Shown: piece by piece, positions 9,069 through 16,983 of the stretch | Numbering within the stretch: the first letter of the stretch is position 1 | How the letters are laid out: each line of letters begins with the position of its first letter | NCBI RefSeq assembly: GCF_000239815.1 | Contig: NZ_CAFK01000299.1 | Location: 186,001-250,000, forward strand | DNA from: Bradyrhizobium sp. STM 3843 | GTDB lineage: Bacteria > Pseudomonadota > Alphaproteobacteria > Rhizobiales > Xanthobacteraceae | DNA length: 64,000 nucleotides | Reading direction: 5' to 3' | The notes under the pieces: generated by a model | The model's database searches: none | Seen by the model: the letters and a program-made list of their open reading frames with translations, nothing else | Told to the model about the DNA's origin: nothing | Made by a program: the position numbers and the translations under genes

Positions 9069-9689
9069 TCAGCCCTGAAGGTCGAGTGCTTCAGCCATCC
9101 GGGCGAGCATCGCCACTGTCCTGGCTCCCAGCTTACGCATCACGCTGCCACGGTGCATCTTCACGGTTGCCTCACTGATCGACAGCTCGTTGGCAACCTG
9201 CTTGTTCATCAAGCCGGACGCGACAAGCGCCATCACCTGACGCTCGCGAACGGTCAGGAGCGCGAACTTCTCGCGCAACTGCACGAGATGGGCGATCTCG
9301 TCGCGGCGGCTTTTGTCCTTTCGGATCGCGGACGCAACGGCATCGAGGAGGTCCTGATCCCTTATCGGCTTCGTGAGAAAATCGACCGCGCCGAGCTTCA
9401 TGCCCCTCACCGACATCGGAATATCACCAAACGCGGTCATCAGGATGATGGGGATGCCGATATTCATCTTCATCAGGTATTCTTGCAGCTCCAGGCCGCT
9501 CGTTCCCGGCAGCCTGACGTCGAGCACAAGACATGCCGGAGCATCCGGCAGTTCGACCTTCATGAAATCCGAAGCAGATCCGTACAACGCAACCTGGTAG
9601 TCCATGGACTCGAGCAGGTCGCCAAGAGACACACGGACCGCGCTGTCGTCATCGACGATGTGAACCAAGCCCGCGGACGGCATGCCCAT
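9069..9689 (-). CDS. FixJ/StyR-type response regulator (REC-LuxR)
   Basis: 206 residues. The receiver domain has the acidic pair (VDDD), the phospho-acceptor Asp in LVLDVRLPG (about residue 54), the switch Thr (MTAFGD) and Lys (LTKPIRD). The C-terminal LuxR-type HTH is LTVRERQVMALVASG through ANELSISEATVKMHRG. It begins 14 bp after the stop of the histidine kinase gene, so the two form a two-component pair in one operon. It is the obvious candidate to bind the palindromes at 9002 and 14262. ATG 9683 is an equivalent start. Confidence 0.92.
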   Translation of the reverse strand: MGMPSAGLVHIVDDDSAVRVSLGDLLESMDYQVALYGSASDFMKVELPDAPACLVLDVRLPGTSGLELQEYLMKMNIGIPIILMTAFGDIPMSVRGMKLGAVDFLTKPIRDQDLLDAVASAIRKDKSRRDEIAHLVQLREKFALLTVRERQVMALVASGLMNKQVANELSISEATVKMHRGSVMRKLGARTVAMLARMAEALDLQG

Positions 9690-9703
9690 TGACCTTTCGA
9701 CAC

Positions 9704-11332
9704 TTATGGCGACTGGCGACGCCGGAGAACGAAGATGAACTTCGTCCCATGCATCTCGTTTTCTTCCACCCATAGACGGCCTCCATGGAGCCTGACGATC
9801 TTTCGGCAGATCGACAGTCCCAGACCGAGCCCGGCTCCCTTGGTCGTGTAGAGCGTCTCGAAGATGCGCTCTCTATTGGCCGGATGGATGCCGACTCCGG
9901 TATCCGCGACTGCCACCGAAATCATATCATCGGCCGCCCTCGAACAGACCGTCAAAATGCGGTTTCTTCCCTCGACGTCCGCCATCGCGTCGACGGCGTT
10001 TCGAACGAGGTTGAGAGCGACCTGCTGGATCTGAACACGATCGGCTTCTATGTGGGACAACGACCTGTCGAAGTCCGTGCGCACGGTGACGCCGGCTCGC
10101 TCTATCTCCCGTTGAGACAGTAGCAGGACCTCTCCAACGGCATCATTGATATCGAACCTCGAAAATTGAACTTGCGTGCCCCGCACCAGGGACCTGACGG
10201 ACGTCGCGACCTCCGCAGCTCGACGTGCCTGCTCGATAATGCGTGTGACCGATCTGCGGGCGTCGATCGGCTCGATCGGATCCCTGGCGAGCCAGCGAAG
10301 GCAGGCCTCCGCGCTCATGATCATTCCCGTCAACGGCTGATAGATCTCGTGAACGATCGAACCCGCAAGCTCGCCGAGCGAGGCGAGACCCGAGGCTCGT
10401 GCAAGCTCATTCCGCGCATCCGCAAGCGCCTGCTCCTCGGCTTTCCGCTGGGTGATGTCGGTGATGATGCCTTCCAGCTCCAGGTCGCCACTCGGACCGT
10501 CGTCGAATTGTCCTACGGCCTCGACGTGCAGGGTTTTGCCGTCTCTATGGACCACTCTGTATTCGTGGGCGAACGAAGATTTGGTCGAGATCGCCTCGGT
10601 GAGCGCCTGCTCCAGGCCGGGATAGTCCTCGGGGTGCACCCGGCTCTTGAACATTTCGAACGGAACGGGAATGACATCGAGGTCGAGGTCCAAGATGCGG
10701 TAAACTTCGCGCGATCCACGAGACAGGAGCGTCCGTGTGTTCCACCGATAACTGCCCATCCCGCCGATCTGCTGGCCCTTGATCATCCACATGTTGGTCT
10801 CGCGCAGCGCCTCGAAGAGGCGCACGGATTCGAACGAGACGGCAGCTTGCAAGGCAAGCATCGAAATCACCGAGACGCTCCGGGGTGAGAACCTCTGCTC
10901 GTCTCCTTCCGCTTCGAGATAGAGCACGCCAATCGCTCGCTCGAGATGCATCAAGGGCAAGCAAAGCTGACTTATTTTCCGAGAGGCTGGAGTATTCAAA
11001 TCGACGAGCGCCAAATCCTCCGCGCCGACCTGTCTGACGACCGCCTCTTTGCGGTCGAGGACCTGTTCAGCCAGCTCCGCCGGTAGTCGGAATTCGGCAC
11101 TCACAGGAAAGGACGCGAAGAAGCTTGCCCTTTCGCGAGGGAAACTCGCATCCGCCTTGTCCAGCAACTCCCTCTGCCCATTGAGCAGGACCGCCCCCCT
11201 GGTGGCCCCGGAACAACGGGCCGCCTCCTCCAGGAGAGCCTTCGCCAAACCCTGATAGCTGCGCTCTCTCGATATCGTCTGGAGCGCCTCGGCGATCAGC
11301 TCGAGTTCGCACGTCTCGTTTCCACGCTTCAT
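9704..11332 (-). CDS. soluble sensor histidine kinase (GAF-PAS-HisKA-HATPase)
   Basis: 542 residues from ATG 11332. Order: GAF (about 5-155), PAS (about 170-300, ending GIITDITQRKAEE), dimerisation/phosphoacceptor helix with His near 326 (SIVHEIYQP) and HATPase (NLVRNAVDAM, ADTGVGI, GLGLGLSICR). There is no membrane segment, so the signal is cytoplasmic. The phosphoacceptor motif reads HEIYQP where most relatives, including the giant kinase at 20.2 kb, have HEVNQP. Partner: the response regulator 14 bp downstream. Upstream in-frame residues (to 11680) do not look coding. Confidence 0.9.
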   Translation of the reverse strand: MKRGNETCELELIAEALQTISRERSYQGLAKALLEEAARCSGATRGAVLLNGQRELLDKADASFPRERASFFASFPVSAEFRLPAELAEQVLDRKEAVVRQVGAEDLALVDLNTPASRKISQLCLPLMHLERAIGVLYLEAEGDEQRFSPRSVSVISMLALQAAVSFESVRLFEALRETNMWMIKGQQIGGMGSYRWNTRTLLSRGSREVYRILDLDLDVIPVPFEMFKSRVHPEDYPGLEQALTEAISTKSSFAHEYRVVHRDGKTLHVEAVGQFDDGPSGDLELEGIITDITQRKAEEQALADARNELARASGLASLGELAGSIVHEIYQPLTGMIMSAEACLRWLARDPIEPIDARRSVTRIIEQARRAAEVATSVRSLVRGTQVQFSRFDINDAVGEVLLLSQREIERAGVTVRTDFDRSLSHIEADRVQIQQVALNLVRNAVDAMADVEGRNRILTVCSRAADDMISVAVADTGVGIHPANRERIFETLYTTKGAGLGLGLSICRKIVRLHGGRLWVEENEMHGTKFIFVLRRRQSP

Positions 11333-11903
11333 GCCGAGACTTCTCGCGGTGTACATCCGACATCCCGACGCATCACCCTGCAGTGACGGACTGCACCTCG
11401 CCCGGTTCCGCCAACTTTGCGAATACGCACGAAAGTATGAAAGGGAGTTCGCCGGCACACCCGGAACATCTAACCGGAGTTGCGAGCATTGCCAAGTTCT
11501 GAAGCCCCCTCGAAATTTATCGCAGACTGTAACCAACTTGATCACTGCCGCGAACGCATGGAGTCCGGCGAGACTTATTTGTCGCCGCATGCGCGGGGCT
11601 TCGAAGCGAACGCAAGGACGGCGGCGCGCGCCGCGACGCCGGCATTGGATGTTGGGTGGCTGTTGCAACACCACGTGCATGCGACGGTGCTCGCCTCAGC
11701 ATCGGCGCCGGGTGACGAGGGAACCGTCGCAGACCTTCTCTGTCCGAGGCCGGACGGTCGCAGGCTCCCGTGCCGATTCCGAAGAGATGCATCCGGATGA
11801 CGGGCCGAGGGCTTCCGCTAGCTTGCGGAGCCCCCTGCACCGGCGAGCTTCGAGACAGATGCGTTTGCCTGCTGGCTCCCGCGCCGGGTTCTGCACGTCG
11901 GTG
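11333..11903. other. intergenic region upstream of the histidine kinase
   Basis: About 570 bp. No frame resembles a known protein, and I see no clear hairpin terminator or palindromic operator. It may hold a second promoter for the kinase/regulator pair. Confidence 0.5.
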
Positions 11904-12425
11904 TCAGAATTCCGAACGCTGTGGCCATAGAGCGCGCACCGCATCCTGCTTCAGCAGATAGAGCGATACGGCCAGCAGCACGACGTCCTTCATCAGGAAG
12001 GGGACATTTCCTGTCATCGCGGGAAACCCGCCTGCCGAAGCATCCCAGCCACCCGGCATGAAAGGGATGATCGAGACGGTTGCGACGAACGTTGCGGTCG
12101 ATCCTGCCGCGCCGAGAATGCCCAGACGCTTGCTCCAAAATCCGGCGAATATCAGAGCGCCGAAAGTCCACTCCGCAACGCCCAGGAACCAACTGGCGCC
12201 CTGGTGGCCGAACACGGGATAGAGCCACCAGATGAGCGGGCCATTGCTGATGAACGGTTCGAGACGGTCGGCCTCGTAGGCCCACCACTTCTGATACCCA
12301 AAGAAAAAGAACAGGATGACCATCGAAGCTCGAACGATGTGATAGTCGAGGTCTCCCGTGAGCAGGCCAGATCCAGACAGTTTGTACAGGATCGGACTCC
12401 GTGGGCTACTCGCCAATGTGCTCAT
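11904..12425 (-). CDS. DUF417 inner-membrane protein, paralog 2
   Basis: 173 residues, four membrane helices, with FFFGYQKWWAYEADRLEPF, ISNGPLIWWLYPVFG and FLMKDVVLLAVSLYLLK. It aligns almost end to end with paralog 3 (14589-15119), sharing LTGDLDYH/VNGDFDYH and the loop before the last helix. AGGAGGAG precedes ATG 12425. It lies in the minus-strand series headed by the REC gene. Function as for the DUF417 family; not known in detail. Confidence 0.88.
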   Translation of the reverse strand: MSTLASSPRSPILYKLSGSGLLTGDLDYHIVRASMVILFFFFGYQKWWAYEADRLEPFISNGPLIWWLYPVFGHQGASWFLGVAEWTFGALIFAGFWSKRLGILGAAGSTATFVATVSIIPFMPGGWDASAGGFPAMTGNVPFLMKDVVLLAVSLYLLKQDAVRALWPQRSEF

Positions 12426-12519
12426 GATGCAACTCCTCCTGGTTTCTGACTGACGACCTCGTTCGCCCCGACATTCAACGAGCGATCACAATCCGACGGT
12501 GCAACCGGTACGACATCGC

Positions 12520-12780
12520 TCAACAACCACGACAAATTCTCAATTTTCTGTCGAATTCGGCTTCGACGCCGCCCTGCTTCTGATTGAAGTCCGTGATGCG
12601 CCTCTGCAGTTCGTCTTCGGCCGCCGAATTCGGCATGAACGTGTCCCTGCGTGGCTGCACGTGCACGCCGTCGACCGCGCTTTGCTCTCTCGAAGGCGGC
12701 GGGGCGGCGGGATCGGCCAAGGCCGCCGGGGGAATGGACAGGAAGCTCAAAAGAACAAGGGGCCATGGACGAAAGTGCAC
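12520..12780 (-). CDS. small exported protein of unknown function
   Basis: 86 residues with a clear signal peptide (PLVLLSFLSIPPAALADP, cleavage likely after ALA). The mature part is charged, with a helical segment (DELQRRITDFNQKQ) and a terminal CRGC pair that could form a disulfide or bind metal. No domain recognised. It sits between the sigma factor and DUF417 genes on the same strand, so co-expression is likely. Confidence 0.65.
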   Translation of the reverse strand: MHFRPWPLVLLSFLSIPPAALADPAAPPPSREQSAVDGVHVQPRRDTFMPNSAAEDELQRRITDFNQKQGGVEAEFDRKLRICRGC

Positions 12781-12996
12781 TGGCGCGCCTCACAATGTTG
12801 TACGAAGTCGCGGTGAACGCGCCTGCATCATGCAAGGATTCGTCGGCGCCTGCTTTTCCGGAGTTGTTGCGGTTGAGGCTATATTGTTGGAATTTCGGCC
12901 GGGGAAATTTGAAAGATGCGCAGCGCATCGGCCTTCGCGTCTGGGCAGAGGATGCAATATGGTCCGCTCGTCGTGCGATCCGCCACCGCAACGCGC

Positions 12997-13551
12997 TCAG
13001 GAGATCAGCGCCGCCAGCTTCTTCAATCCCCGGTGAATATTGATCTTGACCAGAGCGGCAGATTGACCGGTGGCGCCGGACGCATGCGCAATGCTGAGGC
13101 CGTTGAGCTTGACGAGGCGGATCACACGCTCTTGCGCAGGCTTCAACTGACCAAGTAGCTGGTCCAGTGCGGCGGCGCTGATCGCGGCACCTTCGTGACC
13201 TTCTATTGCGATTTCCTCGTGAAGCGACAGCTCGGAGTTTCGAGAGGCCTCCCGAAGGCGGTCGATCCATTTGTAGCGGGCAATCGCCGCAAGCCAGGCA
13301 CCGAACGGCTTTGAAGCCGAATAAGTGTGCCGTTTGGCATGGATGGCCAGAAGCGCTTCCTGCCGCGCATCTTCAGCGGCGGGATATGGAAGTCGCCGGG
13401 CGTAGTAGGCGCGCAGCCAGCGATCCAACTCTCGGAGCAACTGCTCATACGCCGCTCCATCCCCTGCCCGTGCTGCGACCATGAGGCGACCCCACCGCTC
13501 CGAACGCTCGCCCCATCTCCTCGAACCGACCGCTTTCCGTCCCTCGTTCAC
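12997..13551 (-). CDS. ECF-type RNA polymerase sigma factor
   Basis: 184 residues from GTG 13551, which has GGAGG six bases upstream. Region 2 is PYPAAEDARQEALLAIHAKR to PFGAWLAAIARYKWIDRLRE; region 4 is LKPAQERVIRLVKLNGLSIA followed by a recognition helix ending NIHRGLKKLAAL. No membrane anti-sigma gene follows, unlike many alphaproteobacterial ECF pairs; the receiver-only protein immediately upstream may take part in its control. Promoter specificity is unknown. Confidence 0.88.
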   Translation of the reverse strand: MNEGRKAVGSRRWGERSERWGRLMVAARAGDGAAYEQLLRELDRWLRAYYARRLPYPAAEDARQEALLAIHAKRHTYSASKPFGAWLAAIARYKWIDRLREASRNSELSLHEEIAIEGHEGAAISAAALDQLLGQLKPAQERVIRLVKLNGLSIAHASGATGQSAALVKINIHRGLKKLAALIS

Positions 13552-13648
13552 GAGAGGCCTCCGCCCTCGCGCGGTCGCGAACGCCGGGCTTCGTCGTCGC
13601 CGGCCGGCAGCGAGCCAGTATTTGACATGACCTCGCCCAAGGGCACTG

Positions 13649-14029
13649 TCATTTTCGAAGGCTCCTCTCGATGTACTCAAGCAAGGTGCTGGTATCGAAA
13701 GGCTTTCTGAGAAGGACAAATGCACCTATCGAAAGCGCTTCGCCATCCAGCTGATCGTGGGGTAGAGCCGTGATGAGAATGACCGGAGCCGCGATGTTCT
13801 GCGCCTGGAGCTCTCGAACGAGCTCAAGGCCGCCCATTCCCGGCATGTGGACGTCGGCGATGATACAATCAAAGTCGAACCGATCGGCATAGCTCAGCAG
13901 CATCTCCGCCCTGTCGAACGGCTCGGCGCGGTAGCCGATCGATCGCATCAGGTCCACCAGAGATAGGCACAGACCCTCGTCATCATCGACGACTCCTACG
14001 AACGGGACGCTCACCGGACCTGCCCCCAC
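13649..14029 (-). CDS. receiver-domain-only response regulator
   Basis: 126 residues and nothing but a REC domain: acidic pocket VVDDDEG, phospho-acceptor Asp in IIADVHMPG, switch Thr in LITALPH and Lys in LLRKPFD. Without an output domain it must act by protein contact or as a phosphate sink. It starts at GTG 14029 (GTG 14014 is also possible) and lies 98 bp upstream of the ECF gene. The palindromic element is about 210 bp upstream. The kinase at 9704-11332 is the nearest phosphodonor. Confidence 0.88.
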   Translation of the reverse strand: MGAGPVSVPFVGVVDDDEGLCLSLVDLMRSIGYRAEPFDRAEMLLSYADRFDFDCIIADVHMPGMGGLELVRELQAQNIAAPVILITALPHDQLDGEALSIGAFVLLRKPFDTSTLLEYIERSLRK

Positions 14030-14588
14030 GAGGCCGAAACGTCATCGAAACTCGATCGAAACAAGAGGAATTCGCTCGTGAGCCGCCGCGCCGTCGGCTC
14101 GGTTATTGCGGGCGCAAGCGCTGATGTGTGATCGCCAGGCGTACATGGCTCGGTCTCCCCAAGTGAGGAAAATCCATTGGCTGCGCCGACGATTGCGCAG
14201 GCGAACCAATAACATGCGTTCGACAGCCAGGCCCCACAATCTCCCGGTTGTGATGCCCACCCCTATACCTTGGTATGGGTCTGTCGCCCCACTGAAGCTA
14301 CGGGGCCACGCGCCGGTAAATGTCGGTGAGCAGAGAGGCACCGTGCTCTTCGCTTCCCCGTGGCGACGTTGGAGGCCCGCGAAACGGGCGTCCGGCCGGA
14401 GAGCAACGATCTTTGTAAAACGGAGCTGAACTGCGCAACTTCGCGAAACTGGCGATAATCAATGCGCAGCGCCGTTGTTGCCGCCTTGATATTGCTGATC
14501 GCATCAGCGGCTACGGCACCGGCCTGATCTCGTTCGATCGCGGCAGCCCTGCCGATCCCCGCAATGCGGCGCATTGGAGCGAAGTCAC
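14030..14588. other. divergent regulatory region
   Basis: About 560 bp between the leftward REC gene and the rightward DUF417 gene, with no credible coding frame. It holds the second copy of the 48-bp palindromic element. Confidence 0.6.
14237..14284 (-). promoter_or_regulatory. 48-bp conserved element, copy 2
   Basis: Ungapped match to 8977-9024. The dyad here is slightly imperfect (CCCTATACCTTGGTATGGG; one mismatched pair). It could serve the leftward REC-sigma series, the rightward DUF417 gene, or both; the position of the conserved flank favours leftward. Confidence 0.6.
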
Positions 14589-15119
14589 ATGGACCACCTC
14601 TTGGGTAAGTTAGCGAAGCTCCCTCTCGTCAATGGCGACTTTGACTACCATCTCACGCGCGCGGCGATGGTCATCGTCTTCCTCGTGTTTGGTTGCCAGA
14701 AATGGTTCGACTACGAGGCGCATGCGTTGATTCCATTCATCAGCCATGGGCCTCTGATCTTCTGGCTGTATCCGCTGTTTGGCGTTCGCGGCGCGGCCTA
14801 CTTCCTCGGTTCGGCGGAATGGCTATTTGGATCTCTCCTGCTGCTCGGCTTCTGGAACAGAAAGGCGGCCCTCCTGGGTTCGCTCGGCTCATGCGCCACC
14901 TATGTCGCAACGGTCACGATCATTCCGTTCTTTCCGGATGCTTGGGCGGCGCCGGCCGGCGGCTTTCCCGCAGCGACGTTGCCATTTCTCTTCCTCATGA
15001 AGGATGTCGTACTGCTCGCGGCTTCGGTTTATCTGCTCAAGCACGACATCCTTCGCGCAGCAGCCGGTGAACGAACTGTCCGGACAGACATGGTTCGACG
15101 AGAGGCGATGATGCGATGA
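14589..15119 (+). CDS. DUF417 inner-membrane protein, paralog 3
   Basis: 176 residues, four helices, with FGCQKWFDYEAHALIPF, ISHGPLIFWLYPLFG and FLMKDVVLLAASVYLLK. It is clearly the closest relative of paralog 2, carried on the opposite strand. GGAG lies about ten bases before ATG 14589; a TTG at 14574 is an alternative. Downstream it converges on the dehalogenase gene. Same unresolved envelope/stress role as the family. Confidence 0.88.
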   Translation: MDHLLGKLAKLPLVNGDFDYHLTRAAMVIVFLVFGCQKWFDYEAHALIPFISHGPLIFWLYPLFGVRGAAYFLGSAEWLFGSLLLLGFWNRKAALLGSLGSCATYVATVTIIPFFPDAWAAPAGGFPAATLPFLFLMKDVVLLAASVYLLKHDILRAAAGERTVRTDMVRREAMMR

Positions 15120-15162
15120 CATCGACGAAATTGCCTTTCGCCGGCAGCCCAAGGGGCGACAG

Positions 15163-15855
15163 TCACGACAAACCGCGCCCCTTGTGGCGGGCGATGAGCT
15201 GTTCGGCGACGTCCGTCAGGTTGTCGCCGACGATCTGCGGCTGCGGGCCAACTCCCAGGATGTCGTTGCCGGGACGCCTGACGAGCGCGGCTTCCCAACC
15301 GGCCGCCACCGCACCGAGCGTATCCCAGGTGTGGCAGGCGATCATGCAGAGCTGCGAAGGCCCAACTCCGAGCACCTTCTCGACGCTGGCATAGGTCTGC
15401 GGCCACGGCTTGAAGACCTTGACGCTGTCCACGCTGAAGCATCGTTCGAAGAGGCCGCCAATGCCGCCCTGCTCGAGTTGGCGGGTTTGAACTTCAACCA
15501 GGTTGTTGGTCAGCGTAAACAGCCGGAAACCGGCGTCGCGCAGCTTCCGTAGTGCACCCGGCACTTCCGGATAAGGCGGCATCGTCGAAAATCTCTCCTT
15601 GAACTCCCTGATGTCCGCGCTCGCAGGCTTGATGCCCTGGGTGTTCGCAAGCATCTCCATGACGGCAGCACCAATGTCAGTAAATGGCACATAGGAGCGT
15701 GCAGCCGTCAGCGCCAGCGAGTACATGACGAGGTTGGCAAACCAAAGCCGCGTATCGACCTTGTCTCCGAAGATGCGCCTGAACGTCGGCTCCAGGGTCT
15801 GCAGATCGAGAAGCGTTTCATTGACGTCGAAGACGATCAAGGGAAGCGCGGGCAT
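15163..15855 (-). CDS. haloacid dehalogenase, type II
   Basis: 230 residues from ATG 15855 (GGAG nine bases upstream). HAD motif I is VFDVNETLLD with the nucleophilic Asp, motif II is LTNNL, the Lys is in KVFKPWPQTY and motif IV is VGDNLTDV-like near the end; CHTWDTLGAVAAG is typical of L-2-haloacid dehalogenases. The enzyme removes halide from 2-haloalkanoates with inversion; the true substrate could also be a phosphoester. There are no obvious operon partners. Confidence 0.87.
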   Translation of the reverse strand: MPALPLIVFDVNETLLDLQTLEPTFRRIFGDKVDTRLWFANLVMYSLALTAARSYVPFTDIGAAVMEMLANTQGIKPASADIREFKERFSTMPPYPEVPGALRKLRDAGFRLFTLTNNLVEVQTRQLEQGGIGGLFERCFSVDSVKVFKPWPQTYASVEKVLGVGPSQLCMIACHTWDTLGAVAAGWEAALVRRPGNDILGVGPQPQIVGDNLTDVAEQLIARHKGRGLS

Positions 15856-16227
15856 GATACGGGACTCCATCTTCGCTTGGGTGGCGCTTTGAGGAGGGGT
15901 GGTCCGCTCACGACGCAACGCGCAGACCAGCGCAGTCCGGATGAGATAGTTCGCAGAACGACCGCGCCAGGTTACGAGGCGAGCCGAGAAACTGTGCGCC
16001 GGCAGGGCATGCAGCCCAGCGGCAGGTTCCGACTTTGGATCCCTGCTCAAACTCCGATCGAGCCTGTAACCAATTCAGTGGCACCCCCGAATACTTAGCA
16101 TGCAGGGAAGGTGCAGCATCTCGCCGGGTTCCCCGATCAGAGGAAACCGTCGGCGGTTGCTGCTTCGAGCGGCCGGACTCGGTCTCCGGCCGATCGCTCT
16201 CGGCAGTTTGGCTGCTGGAACGCGGAC

Positions 16228-16980
16228 ATGAAGAGAGACAGTCAATTCGAGTTCTGCCGACGCCAGCTTCTGTTGGCAGGCGCGGCATATTTCGTTCTCG
16301 GCGCCTCACATTCCGGCGCAACGGTTATCTACGACCATCTTCCATGGACCCCGAATGCCGGAAATCCACCGCCGCCCGCGACCCTTGGACCATGGCATTT
16401 CTTCACGGGCGACGAAGGCAGGACAGTCGAGGCGCTCGCCGATCGTATCATTCCACCCGACCCGGACACGCCCGGCGGCAAGGATTCCGGATGCGCGGTC
16501 TTCCTGGATCGGCAGCTCGCCGGTCCCTATGGACGCCAGGACGGCCTGTACCTCAGACCCCCATTCCTGAAGGGGGCCAGGAACCAAGGGCACCAATCCG
16601 ACAAGGGACCGGCGCAACAATACCGCGAGGCGTTGGCTGCCCTCACGAAGAGTTGCAGAGCGAAGTTCGGCGGCAAGGCGTTCTCGGACCTTTCGGATGC
16701 CGACAAGGATCGCGTCCTGGAGGATCTCGAGAAAGGGAAGCTCGAGCTCGACGGCGCCGACGGCAAGGCCTTCTTCGACCAGCTCGTCAAGGACCTGCAG
16801 ACGGGATTTTTCGCGGATCCGATCTACGGCGGCAATCGCGACATGGTCGCGTGGAAGATGATCGGCTACCCCGGCGCTCGCTACAACTATCTCGATTGGA
16901 TCAACCGACATAACGAAAAGTTTCCGCTGCCGCCGGTGAGCCTGACGGGACGGGCCGAGTGGACGCGGGCGGAAAGGTAG
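16228..16980 (+). CDS. gluconate 2-dehydrogenase subunit 3-like protein (small subunit of GMC dehydrogenase)
   Basis: 250 residues with a twin-arginine-like/exported start (RRQLLLAGAAYFVLGASHS) and the subunit-3 family core (FFTGDEGRTVEALADRIIPP). In gluconate, sorbitol and FAD-glucose dehydrogenases this subunit carries the Tat signal and escorts the flavoprotein to the periplasm. ATG 16228 is chosen over an upstream ATG at 16111, which adds non-family residues. The flavoprotein gene starts 3 bp after its stop. Confidence 0.88.
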   Translation: MKRDSQFEFCRRQLLLAGAAYFVLGASHSGATVIYDHLPWTPNAGNPPPPATLGPWHFFTGDEGRTVEALADRIIPPDPDTPGGKDSGCAVFLDRQLAGPYGRQDGLYLRPPFLKGARNQGHQSDKGPAQQYREALAALTKSCRAKFGGKAFSDLSDADKDRVLEDLEKGKLELDGADGKAFFDQLVKDLQTGFFADPIYGGNRDMVAWKMIGYPGARYNYLDWINRHNEKFPLPPVSLTGRAEWTRAER

Positions 16981-16983
16981 ATC

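Noticed and set aside
8567..9178. Plus-strand frame of about 200 codons antisense to AraC and response regulator genes
   Set aside because: No family resemblance; overlaps two well-supported minus-strand genes and is explained by high GC content.
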